NCBI GenBank assembly: GCA_029906195.1
Contig: JARWSJ010000001.1
Span: 2,232,001-2,296,000, forward strand
Source of the DNA: Chitinophagaceae bacterium 26-R-25
Lineage (GTDB): Bacteria > Bacteroidota > Bacteroidia > Chitinophagales > Chitinophagaceae
DNA: 64,000 nucleotides
Direction: 5' to 3'
In this document: in pieces, positions 8,948 through 17,526 of the stretch
Layout of the letters: the number at the start of each line of letters is the position of its first letter
Position numbering within the stretch: position 1 is the stretch's first letter
Program-made: the position numbers and the translations under genes
The notes under the pieces: generated by a model
Database searches by the model: none
The model's input: only the letters and a program-made list of their open reading frames with translations
Told to the model about the DNA's origin: nothing

Positions 8948-9542
8948 GGTATTTATCGTTTAACTTCCTTCCTTCTTCGCACATCGCAACTATTTTAGCG
9001 ATGCGATCGTTGCGGGTTTCTTCGCGCTTTGCGGTGGTTACCCATTCTACAAATTCTTTCTTGTAGCCGTAAGTAAGGGCGTCGTAAAATGTTTTTGCCT
9101 TCTTGTTTTTTGCCAATGCTTTTTCAAGATCTTCAGGTGTATCAACATCTTTGTTCTTCACCACTCTTTTATAACCTTTCTTATTGATGGCAACAGATTC
9201 TTTGATGTAAGCTGTCAATGTTTTTTCATCGAGTTCGCTTATATCAACATATTTTATTGAACGGCTAAACTCGTTGTCAACACAGTGATTGAAGAGCTTC
9301 TTTGCATCCTTCATTGCATCACCGTTGAAGAAAGTAAGTTTCACATGCTGTTTAAAGGCACCATATCCGCAGACCATTCCGTTGGACGCATAGTGCGGGC
9401 CCCACTTCCATTCTTCTACAAGGCTATCGTCTGCGTCCAAAATAATGGAACGGAGTTTCGTGCAAATCGCTTTGGAAAACTCGGGCATTTCTTTTATATA
9501 ATTCGTAATCTCTTTCGACGCGTCGTTCTTAGCTGTAGGCAT
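8943..9542 (-). CDS. YdeI/OmpD-associated (OmdA) family protein with DUF1801-like N-terminus
   Basis: 199 residues. The N-terminal half (about 15-110) resembles DUF1801 (EEWKWGPHYASNGMVCGYGAFKQHV). The C-terminal part (about 135-199) has the OmdA signature AKTFYDALTYGYKKEFVEWV followed by KREETRNDRIAKIV. These small cytoplasmic proteins are widespread; some have been linked to bacteriocin or peptide protection, but the function here is unknown. The stop is supplied by palindrome L. Confidence 0.85.
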   Translation of the reverse strand: MPTAKNDASKEITNYIKEMPEFSKAICTKLRSIILDADDSLVEEWKWGPHYASNGMVCGYGAFKQHVKLTFFNGDAMKDAKKLFNHCVDNEFSRSIKYVDISELDEKTLTAYIKESVAINKKGYKRVVKNKDVDTPEDLEKALAKNKKAKTFYDALTYGYKKEFVEWVTTAKREETRNDRIAKIVAMCEEGRKLNDKYR

Positions 9543-9650
9543 AGTTGATTTTTAAATGTTCGCTTGGCACACGCCCGCCCGGCTGAAACCGTTCGGAGGG
9601 GATGACACGGATTAGACGGATTTGCACGGATCTTTTTTGCTGTGCAGATA

Positions 9651-11024
9651 TCACTTCCAATATTTATCGGTATAGGTTAAGAATGTTGGCCAGTTTGGAC
9701 CGGTGGTATGTCCACCGCTATGTTGGCGAAATGCAATGTCGCCGTCGGTTAAGCCAGTTTCTATCGGTGGCATTTGTGTAGCGCCTAATCCTTTTTTTCC
9801 AAGCAATTCATAAACAGGACCTGCATACAAGCCGCCGAGGAAAAGTCCTTTTCCATCAATCCAATTGCCTTCCACATATGGAGAGCCTACGCTGATAAAT
9901 ACAGGCCTTGGCGCACAAAGAGCCACCAATTCGTGTGCATCTACTGGAAGATCATTTGGAGTCAACGGACCTGCATATTTAATAAAGTTTCCGGCAAACC
10001 AATGATACTCCGATGATGAAGCAAGGTTCTCCACCTGCTCACCAAATGTACGACGCAATATTTTCCCTCCGCCGGCTCCCGAAGAACCAATGAACCCGAT
10101 GGAAATGCGCGGCTCATAGGCCATGGCAACCAGTGCAGCTTTGCCATAGCGAGAAAGTCCTTCAATGGCAATTCGTTTTTTGTCGACAGCTTTATCGGTT
10201 TCAAAATAATCAATCGCGCGGCTCGCGCCCCATGCCCATGCGCGCAATGCACCCCAGTCTTCGGGTTTGCGTGGTTGGCCCTTGTTGACCAAGCCAATAA
10301 TACCTTGCGTTAGCCCCGCCCCATTGTCTGCCTGGTAACTTGTGGGTACAAGTATCGCGTAGCCATAACCTTTAGCCAGCACCTGTTGCTGCCATGTCGG
10401 GTCTTTGCTGGTGTTTTGGGAAGGCATTCTAAAGCCCGGAGGAAATACAAAGGTGAATTCCATTATCACGGGCACCGGCTTTTCTGCATTTACCGGCGTT
10501 GTTAAGGTAAGATCGATATCCACTTTTACATCCGGATAAGCGCTGTTGTCAACGTGTCCAAGCAACTTTTTTGTTACAACCGGAATGTCGCCATTTTTTT
10601 CATGCACTACGCTCACGACCTCCCAATTTACTTTAGGCACATTTGCGGGAACGCGGCCATATATTTCACGATCAAAATCTTCTACGATCTCCGGCCGGCG
10701 CTTGTTCCACCATGTGTTTGCGTTTGTAACCTTTGTCCCGTTTTTTAAAACAAGCGGGTCTGGCAAGGACGTGTATGTTGTAGCTTTCGACTCATCTGCA
10801 TTCGCCGCATTGGGTGCTTTTGGATCACCTGATGGGCCATTACGCAAAGAATCTATGTGCAGCAACTTCATCATTTTTTGGTGATCTGCCTGCGATGCAG
10901 CCTGAATGGCTTTCATATTTGCACGCCACAAACTGTCACGTTTCAAACTATCAGCAACGTTGCTTTGCGCAAATGTTGTTGCTAAAATGACATGGGAAAT
11001 GAACAGGCAAGCAATCCTTTTCAT
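9651..11024 (-). CDS. CE15-type glucuronoyl esterase (secreted)
   Basis: 457 residues from the ATG at 11024; a longer reading is possible but would bury the signal peptide MKRIACLFISHVILATTFAQ. The alpha/beta hydrolase nucleophile elbow GLSRYGK (Ser about 291) is diagnostic of carbohydrate esterase family 15, followed by MAYEPRI and a histidine-containing end region (RQHSGGHTTGP). CE15 enzymes cleave ester bonds between glucuronic acid of xylan and lignin alcohols. It begins five bases after the stop of the CE4 deacetylase gene, so the two are co-transcribed. Export to periplasm or surface is inferred. Confidence 0.88.
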   Translation of the reverse strand: MKRIACLFISHVILATTFAQSNVADSLKRDSLWRANMKAIQAASQADHQKMMKLLHIDSLRNGPSGDPKAPNAANADESKATTYTSLPDPLVLKNGTKVTNANTWWNKRRPEIVEDFDREIYGRVPANVPKVNWEVVSVVHEKNGDIPVVTKKLLGHVDNSAYPDVKVDIDLTLTTPVNAEKPVPVIMEFTFVFPPGFRMPSQNTSKDPTWQQQVLAKGYGYAILVPTSYQADNGAGLTQGIIGLVNKGQPRKPEDWGALRAWAWGASRAIDYFETDKAVDKKRIAIEGLSRYGKAALVAMAYEPRISIGFIGSSGAGGGKILRRTFGEQVENLASSSEYHWFAGNFIKYAGPLTPNDLPVDAHELVALCAPRPVFISVGSPYVEGNWIDGKGLFLGGLYAGPVYELLGKKGLGATQMPPIETGLTDGDIAFRQHSGGHTTGPNWPTFLTYTDKYWK

Positions 11025-11029
11025 GCGGT

Positions 11030-11827
11030 TTACTTTGATGATGATTGATAGTGTTGTATGTATTCGGCGACCTCTGTCATTGGCGCAATCCAAATTTCAT
11101 TTTCATGTTGTTTTAAAAAATGTAACAACTGGCTATGCGCCGGCAGTGAAACATTAAGCGAATGTCCACCCCCAACTCCATGAAACAAAAACACGAGCAA
11201 AGTGTGTGAGTCCATTGCTTTTTGAACTAGTGAAACAAGCTGATCTCCTGATTCTCCGTTAATGCCATAACAACCGATGTCATAAAGCTTCACGTCTTGA
11301 ATGTGCAACATTTCCGGCCTTACGCTTCGGGCGCCCGTAAATTCGTTCTTTATGGGGTCTAGATAAAATGAATCCCTGATCTTCATATCCCCGCAGGGGT
11401 ACGCAAAGGTCCTGGAACCTTTGCCATCAATGGCTTTCAGCAAAGTATTCATGATGTGAATCTCCTTGTCAACGTCTAACACAGAATAGTTATTGAGATC
11501 ATCTTCCGGAGTTACAAAGCTCCTTCCCGGTAAGTTTCCAAGACAAGGATGATAATAAGTATGATTACCGAGTTCATGACCTTTCGCTGCAATGGCCCGC
11601 CATCCGGCAGTGCGGGTATCAAGGGTTTCTGTATAGTTTGACAAATAAAAAGTTGCCTTCAACCCAAGCGAATCAAGGGCTGGAGCTGCGTTGTCGATAT
11701 CAACGTCAAGCGCATCATCATAAGTTAAAACAACAGCACATTTTTTATGGTGCCATAAGGTGTCCTGCGCTTTAACACAATAGCCAAAGAATAGAAAGAG
11801 AACTAAGCAATGGAGTTTGGTGTTCAT
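11030..11827 (-). CDS. Secreted polysaccharide deacetylase (CE4, NodB domain)
   Basis: 265 residues from the ATG at 11827, chosen because it begins a signal peptide (MNTKLHCLVLFLFFGYCVKA). The NodB fold shows motif 1 TYDDALDVD (catalytic and metal Asp) and motif 2 HELGNHTYYHP (two metal His). CE4 enzymes remove acetyl groups from xylan, chitin or peptidoglycan. The tight coupling with a CE15 glucuronoyl esterase favours acetylated glucuronoxylan as substrate; that is inference from context. Confidence 0.87.
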   Translation of the reverse strand: MNTKLHCLVLFLFFGYCVKAQDTLWHHKKCAVVLTYDDALDVDIDNAAPALDSLGLKATFYLSNYTETLDTRTAGWRAIAAKGHELGNHTYYHPCLGNLPGRSFVTPEDDLNNYSVLDVDKEIHIMNTLLKAIDGKGSRTFAYPCGDMKIRDSFYLDPIKNEFTGARSVRPEMLHIQDVKLYDIGCYGINGESGDQLVSLVQKAMDSHTLLVFLFHGVGGGHSLNVSLPAHSQLLHFLKQHENEIWIAPMTEVAEYIQHYQSSSK

Positions 11828-11856
11828 ATGGTTTAGTTGTTGGTTATTCCTCGACG

Positions 11857-11990
11857 TGGCCGGTGGCCGGTAGCCGGTAACCAGTAGCCGGACACTAGTT
11901 CTAATATTGCTGATACATAGCCAGCTGCCTGCATTTTGTAGACAATGATACACATAAACACCGGCAACTGGCTACCGGCAACGGGTTACT
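11857..11990. repeat. Family I repeat (GTAGCCGG type) inverted arms
   Basis: Several GGCCGGTAGCCGGTAACC-like units (about 11858-11893) are matched by complementary CCGGCAACTGGCTACCGG units (about 11960-11985). They lie between the S9A peptidase stop and the deacetylase start. Confidence 0.75.
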
Positions 11991-14109
11991 ATAGCTTCAT
12001 TCCCTCCAGATCTATCAGGAACGCATAATCTCTCGCAACTTCTTTCAATCGCTGGAACCTGCCGCTGGCTCCACCGTGACCCACATCCATATTTGTGTAC
12101 AGCAATAGTTTGTTGTGATCAGTCTTTAATTCGCGCAGTTTCGCCACCCATTTTGCAGGTTCAAAATATTGTACCTGGCTATCGTGCAAACCTGTTGTTA
12201 CCAAAAGGTTTGGATAAGCTTTCTTTTCTACATTGTCGTAAGGAGAATAACTCTTCATGTAGAAATAACTTTCCTTATTTTTTGGATTTCCCCATTCATC
12301 AAACTCACCCGTTGTCAATGGAATACTCTCGTCAAGCATCGTTGTAACAACATCTACAAAAGGAACTGCAGCGATGATGCCATGCCATAAATCGGGGCGC
12401 ATGTTCATTACAGCACCCATTAACAGACCACCTGCACTTCCTCCGTCTGCATATAATTTTTTGCTGCTGGTATATTTATTTTTAATTAAAAATTCCGCAC
12501 AATCAATAAAATCGGTGAATGTATTTTTCTTGTGAAACATCTTCCCGTCTTCATACCATTGACGTCCCATTTCTTCACCACCGCGAATATGCGCAATGAC
12601 AAACGCGAAGCCCCGGTCAAGCAAACTTAGCCTGGCACTGCTAAACGAAGGGTTCATGCTGTTTCCGTAGCTGCCATAGCCGTACAACAACAATGGTTGG
12701 CTCCCATCCTTTTTAAATCCTTTCCTGTATACAATCGACAACGGAACTTTTGTTCCATCCTGCGCCGTTGCCCATAAACGTTCGGTTTCATAGTTAGCCG
12801 CATTATAGCCGCCGAGAATTTCCTGTTGCTTCAACAAAAAGTTTTCCTTCGTCGTCATATCAATATCAAACGTTGATGGCGGCGTGATCATCGATTGATA
12901 ATTGTAACGAAGTTTTGTAGCATTAAAATCCGGATTGTATGCCACCGATGCTACGTAAGCAGATTCTTTGAAGTCGAGATAATATTCTTTTTTATCCGCC
13001 CATTTGATCACGCGAATTTGAGTAGAAGCTTTACTTCTTTCACTTAGTACAAGGTAATCGTTAAATAGTTCCATTTCATCAAGCAGGACATCTGTCCGGT
13101 TGCCGATCTCTTCGTGCCATGCATCTTTCGAAGTATTGCTGACTGGGCATTTCATCAATCTGAAGTTCAGCGCGTTCCAATTGGTACGTACGTAAAAATC
13201 ATTCTTGTAATGATCTACATAGTACAACATATCTTTTTCTCTCGGCGTAAAAATGGTGAACTCGTCGTTCGGATTGCTTGCTTTAATAAATCTTACTTCA
13301 GAAGAAAGGGTGCTGTTACTGTAGATGAAAATATAATCTTCGCTTTTGGATTTTTCTATCCATGTATTGTAGGTTTCATCCTGTTCAAAGAAAACAACCT
13401 TATCTTCTGAAACCGGCGTGCCTATTACATGTTTCATGATCTTTTCGCTACGAAGCGTGAGATCATTCTGCAAAGTATAAAAGACCGTTTTGTTATCATT
13501 TGCCCAAACCATGCTGCCGGTTGATACCGGAATTACATCTGCCAATAATTCTCCAGTAGCAAGATTTTTAAAATAGATCTGGAATTTTCTGCGACTCAAA
13601 GTGTCTACCGCATAAGCGAGTATATTGTTATCCGGACTCACAGCCAGCACTCCAACAGAGTAGTATTTGTGATTGGCACCTTCAACGTTTGCATCGAGTA
13701 ACAATTCTTCATCACTGTCCATCGAGGTTTTGCGGCGCGTATATTTTGCGTATTCTTTTCCCTCCTCTGTTTTGGTGATGTACCAATAGCCTTTTTTGAA
13801 GTAGGGAACAGACTGATCTGTTTGTTTGATGCGACCGAGCATTTCGTTGTAAAGCTTGTCCTGCAAGGCTTCCGTATGCTTCATGTTTGCATAAAAATAA
13901 TCGTTCTCCTTTGTTAGATAGTCAACGACCTTATTGCTATCCGGCCCCTTGAGCCAGTATTCATTGAGCCAGTAATAATTGTCGATTCTTTTGTCTCCAT
14001 GCTCTTCCAAGACTTTTGGTTTCTTCTCGCAAACCGGTGGCCGTAATTGTGCTTCAACAATAGTGTTCATAACGGAAATTAGTAAAATGGTTAAGAATGC
14101 AAGTCTCAT
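11989..14109 (-). CDS. S9A prolyl oligopeptidase family (oligopeptidase B-like), exported
   Basis: 706 residues from the ATG at 14109, which opens a signal peptide (MRLAFLTILLISVMNTIVEA). An N-terminal beta-propeller (about 60-420) is followed by an alpha/beta hydrolase domain. The catalytic serine is in GGSAGGLLMGA, the aspartate region is LHDSQVQYFEPAKW and the histidine is in GHGGASGRF. Oligopeptidase B cuts short peptides after basic residues; the propeller gates substrate size. Export points to periplasmic peptide breakdown. It appears to be transcribed alone. Confidence 0.9.
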   Translation of the reverse strand: MRLAFLTILLISVMNTIVEAQLRPPVCEKKPKVLEEHGDKRIDNYYWLNEYWLKGPDSNKVVDYLTKENDYFYANMKHTEALQDKLYNEMLGRIKQTDQSVPYFKKGYWYITKTEEGKEYAKYTRRKTSMDSDEELLLDANVEGANHKYYSVGVLAVSPDNNILAYAVDTLSRRKFQIYFKNLATGELLADVIPVSTGSMVWANDNKTVFYTLQNDLTLRSEKIMKHVIGTPVSEDKVVFFEQDETYNTWIEKSKSEDYIFIYSNSTLSSEVRFIKASNPNDEFTIFTPREKDMLYYVDHYKNDFYVRTNWNALNFRLMKCPVSNTSKDAWHEEIGNRTDVLLDEMELFNDYLVLSERSKASTQIRVIKWADKKEYYLDFKESAYVASVAYNPDFNATKLRYNYQSMITPPSTFDIDMTTKENFLLKQQEILGGYNAANYETERLWATAQDGTKVPLSIVYRKGFKKDGSQPLLLYGYGSYGNSMNPSFSSARLSLLDRGFAFVIAHIRGGEEMGRQWYEDGKMFHKKNTFTDFIDCAEFLIKNKYTSSKKLYADGGSAGGLLMGAVMNMRPDLWHGIIAAVPFVDVVTTMLDESIPLTTGEFDEWGNPKNKESYFYMKSYSPYDNVEKKAYPNLLVTTGLHDSQVQYFEPAKWVAKLRELKTDHNKLLLYTNMDVGHGGASGRFQRLKEVARDYAFLIDLEGMKL

Positions 14110-14138
14110 GAGAGGGTTAGGTTTAAGTATTGAATTTA

Positions 14139-14461
14139 AGAAAAATGGCACACAGATGACACTGATTCGACTGATTTACACAGATTTTTTGCTGGTATTT
14201 GCTCCGAAAATGACCCACCCGACAATTTTCAAATTTTTCACCACAGAGGACGCGGAGTAGTTGGCAGCAAAATCAATAGCAAATCACGAGAGCACAGAGC
14301 GATCGAAGGGACTCTGATAAAATTAAAAGACCTGATTGGTGCTAAAACCAATCAGGTCTTTTGTATATGAACCACCCGCCGTTCCTCTGTGAAAAAAACT
14401 CCTTACCTCTGTGGTAAAAAATCTGTGTAAATCAGTCCAATCAGCGTCATCAGTGTGCTCT
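14139..14461. repeat. Family J inverted arms enclosing a terminator
   Basis: Arms built on CACTGATT...GATTTACACAGATTTTTT (about 14143-14187) and its complement (about 14416-14459) bracket the gap between two minus-strand genes. CACAGAGG-type words near both arms add a second nested layer. The intrinsic terminator at 14325-14362 lies inside. No gene is visible in this gap of about 355 bases. Confidence 0.8.
14325..14362 (-). terminator. Intrinsic terminator of the FMN glutamate-synthase-like gene
   Basis: A perfect 16-bp stem AAAAGACCTGATTGGT / ACCAATCAGGTCTTTT with a 6-base loop lies about 100 bases downstream of the stop at 14465. The A/T tails make it functional in both directions. Confidence 0.9.
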
Positions 14462-14464
14462 CTC

Positions 14465-16051
14465 TTACATCCATCTATCTGCAAATGCCTGGTCGAAGTC
14501 CTGCTGGTATTTTTCAGGGATCCTTCCGTTTCGCATACAATTGGGCTCAAGCGATGGAAATATCTCTTCAAAGGTTTTCATTTCATTCATCAATACACGT
14601 CTATAAATATGCGAACGGGTGAGTTTTTTGTAATCGTCAATTCCAGCAGCCCCCAACAACTCCACGAAGGTTTTTACGGTGTCCGCATGATAATTTGCAA
14701 CACGATGTTTTTTGTCGTCGACCACCAAACCTACCGCCAGTGAAGGGTTTTGCGTGGCCACGCCTGTCGGGCATTTATTGGTATTGCATTGCAATGCCTG
14801 TATACAGCCGATCGCCATCATCATCGCTCTTGCGCTGTTGCACGCATCTGCGCCTAAAGCAAATGCGCGGACCAAATGAAAGCCGGATAAAATTTTGCCA
14901 GATGCAATCACCCTGATATGCTCGCGTATACCAAAGCCCACAAGCATGTTATGTACGAAAGCCAAACCGTCCAGCAATGGCGCTCCCACATAGTTGGAAA
15001 ATTCCTGCGGAGCCGCGCCCGTGCCGCCTTCGCCACCATCAACTGTTATAAAATCGGGGAAAGTGTCAAGCTCGATCATGGCTTTGCAAATGCCAACAAA
15101 CTCACTTTTCCTTCCAATACAAAGTTTGAAGCCAACAGGTTTTCCCCCGGAAATTTCTCGCAATCTTGCAACGAACTGCACCAGTTCTGTTGGCGTATTG
15201 AATGCTGAGTGATAAGGTGGTGAAGCAACTGTTGTTCCTGCCTTAACGTGACGTATAGCCGCAATTTCAGGTGTGTTTTTAGACGCGGGTAAAATACCGC
15301 CATGACCGGGCTTGGCACCTTGTGAAATTTTAATCTCCACCATTTTGATCTGTGGTTTGGAAACATTCTCTTTGAAAACTTCATCAGAGAAATTTCCGTT
15401 CTCGTCACGACAACCAAAATAACCGGTTCCTATCTGCCAGATGATGTCTCCGCCTTGTTTTAAATGATGGGGGCTGATGCCGCCTTCCCCTGTGTTGTGT
15501 GCAAAGTTGCCAATCTTTGCGCCGCCATTCAATGCCTCGATGGCATTTGAACTTAGCGATCCAAAGCTCATTGCAGAGACATTGAAAACGCTTGCAGAGT
15601 AAGGCTGTTTGCAATCTTTGTTTCCTATTGTTACACGGGGCGAATGATTGAGTTTGGTAAAATCCTTGGGCGCAATGGAGTGGCTCATCCACTCGTAGCC
15701 TTCGGCATATACATCAAGCTGCGTTCCAAAAGGCAGCGTGTCTGTTTCGCGTTTTGCTCTTTGGTAAATAGTAGAACGATCGATCCTGTTGATCGGTCTT
15801 CCATCAATGTCAGACTCGACAAAGTACTGGTACATTTTCGGGCGAAGCTCTTCCATCCAGTAACGCATTCTTCCCAACACTGGATAGGTACGCATAATGG
15901 AGTGTTTTGTTTGCATCATGTCGTTGATGCCCACAATGGTTAAAGCGACCACTGTTGCAAGGAAGACCAGCCAGTATCCGTTTACAAAAACGGTAAGCAA
16001 TATGCCAATAACAATCCCCGCGATGGCGCTTATTATAAATCCTTTTCTCAT
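14465..16051 (-). CDS. Membrane-anchored FMN-binding glutamate synthase-like protein (GltB central domain)
   Basis: 528 residues. Two N-terminal hydrophobic helices (about 4-40) precede the FMN/TIM-barrel domain of glutamate synthase (PF01645), with GEGGISPHHL, KPGHGGILPA and TVDGGEGGTGAAP. The segment CNTNKCPTGVATQ matches the conserved cysteine region following the FMN domain. The class II amidotransferase domain and the GXGXG domain of true GltB are absent, so ammonia transfer from glutamine is unlikely; the redox substrate is unknown. A TAnnTTTG promoter lies just upstream. Confidence 0.88.
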   Translation of the reverse strand: MRKGFIISAIAGIVIGILLTVFVNGYWLVFLATVVALTIVGINDMMQTKHSIMRTYPVLGRMRYWMEELRPKMYQYFVESDIDGRPINRIDRSTIYQRAKRETDTLPFGTQLDVYAEGYEWMSHSIAPKDFTKLNHSPRVTIGNKDCKQPYSASVFNVSAMSFGSLSSNAIEALNGGAKIGNFAHNTGEGGISPHHLKQGGDIIWQIGTGYFGCRDENGNFSDEVFKENVSKPQIKMVEIKISQGAKPGHGGILPASKNTPEIAAIRHVKAGTTVASPPYHSAFNTPTELVQFVARLREISGGKPVGFKLCIGRKSEFVGICKAMIELDTFPDFITVDGGEGGTGAAPQEFSNYVGAPLLDGLAFVHNMLVGFGIREHIRVIASGKILSGFHLVRAFALGADACNSARAMMMAIGCIQALQCNTNKCPTGVATQNPSLAVGLVVDDKKHRVANYHADTVKTFVELLGAAGIDDYKKLTRSHIYRRVLMNEMKTFEEIFPSLEPNCMRNGRIPEKYQQDFDQAFADRWM

Positions 16052-16073
16052 GTTTATTAGATTTTATAATTGA

Positions 16074-16081
16074 CAAAAATA
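16074..16081 (-). promoter_or_regulatory. Bacteroidota -7 element (TATTTTTG) for the glutamate-synthase-like gene
   Basis: The minus strand reads TATTTTTG 23 bases upstream of the ATG at 16051, an exact match to TAnnTTTG. No convincing -33 TTTG was found. Confidence 0.5.
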
Positions 16082-16100
16082 GGGTTAAAGCCTAATGCAG

Positions 16101-16162
16101 AATGCCTAAAGCTGAACGCAAAACGCGGAGAGCTTCGCGTTATGCGTTCAGCTTTAGGCATT
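16101..16162. repeat. Family H perfect 20-bp inverted repeat
   Basis: AATGCCTAAAGCTGAACGCA (16101-16120) and its exact complement (16143-16162) form a hairpin with a 22-base loop, upstream of the glutamate-synthase-like gene and next to the sdh terminator. Confidence 0.85.
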
Positions 16163-16167
16163 AAGCA

Positions 16168-16195
16168 AAAAAGACTGCCATTCAGCAGTCTTTTT
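16168..16195 (-). terminator. Intrinsic terminator of the sdh operon
   Basis: A perfect 11-bp stem AAAAAGACTGC / GCAGTCTTTTT with a 6-base loop lies 22 bases beyond the sdhB stop; on the minus strand the stem ends in a T-run. Confidence 0.9.
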
Positions 16196-16216
16196 CTAAC
16201 AAATATTTTGGGGAAA

Positions 16217-16981
16217 TTAATTGTCGACTGTTAGTCCCGCTACAAGGAATTCATTGTTTAGGCGGCCAATGTTGGTCAGAGATATCTCTTTAGGACAAAC
16301 GGCTTCACAAGCGCCGGTGTTTGTACATGAACCGAAACCTTCTTTATCCATTTGAGCGATCATGTTCAGTGCACGGCCCTTATGCTCTGGCTGACCTTGT
16401 GGTAGCAATGCCAGGTGAGAAACCTTTGCAGACACGAACAACATTGCAGAGCTGTTTTTACAAGCTGCTACGCAAGCGCCGCAACCGATACAGGCTGCTG
16501 CTGCGAAAGAAGCATCAGCATCATCTTTATTGATTGGAATTGCGTTTGCATCTACGGCATTACCTGTGTTTACAGAAATGAAACCACCCGCCTGGATGAT
16601 GCGGTCGAATGCAGTTCTGTCTACCATCAAATCTTTGATCACAGGGAAAGCGTTTGCTCTCCATGGTTCGATGGTGATGGTATCACCGTCTTTGTACGCA
16701 CGCATGTGCAACTGGCAGGTTGTATTCGCATGCCAAGGACCATGCGGCTTTCCATCAATGTACATGGAACAGGTTCCACAAATACCCTCACGGCAGTCGT
16801 GGTCAAATGCAATCGGGTCCTGCCCTTCTCTGATCAACTGCTCATTCAAAACGTCTACCATTTCCAGGAACGACATTTCCGAAGAAATATCACTCAGCTT
16901 GTACGTTTCAAAACCACCTTTTGCCTTGTTGTTTTTCTGGCGCCACACTTTGAGTGTGAGATTCATGTTATAATGTTCCAT
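16217..16981 (-). CDS. sdhB: Succinate dehydrogenase / fumarate reductase iron-sulfur subunit
   Basis: 254 residues. The [2Fe-2S] ligands are in CREGICGTC (C63, C68, C71) with C89. The C-terminal ferredoxin-type region has [11 protein letters not shown] (C164-C174) and C219, C225, C229 for the [4Fe-4S] and [3Fe-4S] clusters. It carries electrons from SdhA to the cytochrome b subunit in complex II. It is the last gene of the operon, separated from sdhA by an inserted IVP gene. ATG at 16981 or the methionine at 16966 could be the start. Confidence 0.95.
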   Translation of the reverse strand: MEHYNMNLTLKVWRQKNNKAKGGFETYKLSDISSEMSFLEMVDVLNEQLIREGQDPIAFDHDCREGICGTCSMYIDGKPHGPWHANTTCQLHMRAYKDGDTITIEPWRANAFPVIKDLMVDRTAFDRIIQAGGFISVNTGNAVDANAIPINKDDADASFAAAACIGCGACVAACKNSSAMLFVSAKVSHLALLPQGQPEHKGRALNMIAQMDKEGFGSCTNTGACEAVCPKEISLTNIGRLNNEFLVAGLTVDN

Positions 16982-16993
16982 AGCTAATGTGCT

Positions 16994-17526
16994 AATTTGA
17001 AAATTTGAAAATTTGAAAATGCGTGTGCTGCAACCAGATAAATGGTAACTTATCTCTTTAATGAGGAAATGATTTTGGAAAGAATTCTGAGAATTACTTC
17101 AAGATCATTTCGCAATTGTTCCTCAAACCGATAACCCTCACTTTTCTCACAAAGGATCAGCCAATATTTTGTTTCACATGCCTCTTTCGCCGCGATCTTC
17201 ATTTTATGTATAAAGTCTGCTTTGCTTTCAGCATTTTGCGATTCAAATACGTTGGCTCCTATAGATGTTCCCGATTTTAAAAGCTGGTTCGCAATTACGT
17301 ATTTTCTATCATGTTCAAGAACTTCGCAATATTTGATGATTGCTAAAGAAAACGCTACCGTTTTTTCAACAATCACATTTTGCCTGTCATTTCGCATAAT
17401 TTAGTGATAATACTTTGGTCAAGGCTCTCACTAATTATACTATTTGTCATTTTATAATAACCGAAAACTATTTGTATGTGGCACAGAAAGCATTTTCAAA
17501 TCGCCACATCTTCAAATTTTCAAATT
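16994..17526. repeat. IVS-like unit: family B arms flanking an IVP gene inside the sdh operon
   Basis: A left arm (16994-17021, AATTTGAAAATTTG units) lies 12 bases upstream of sdhB. The complementary right arm (17491-17526) abuts the sdhA stop. Between them is a four-helix-bundle gene in operon orientation. The arms could pair in the sdh transcript and bring sdhA and sdhB close together. Confidence 0.7.
17050..17397 (-). CDS. Four-helix bundle protein (23S rRNA IVP / S23 family)
   Basis: 115 residues with family hallmarks: [56 protein letters not shown]. The family was first described inside 23S rRNA intervening sequences and forms a small four-helix bundle; its function is not established. 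Its location between sdhA and sdhB is unusual, because those genes are normally adjacent. A relative lies at 63519. Confidence 0.9.
   Translation of the reverse strand: MRNDRQNVIVEKTVAFSLAIIKYCEVLEHDRKYVIANQLLKSGTSIGANVFESQNAESKADFIHKMKIAAKEACETKYWLILCEKSEGYRFEEQLRNDLEVILRILSKIISSLKR

Noticed and set aside
16415-16987. 190-codon plus-strand frame in the sdhB region
   Set aside because: Antisense to sdhB, whose iron-sulfur ligands are complete; no independent coding evidence.
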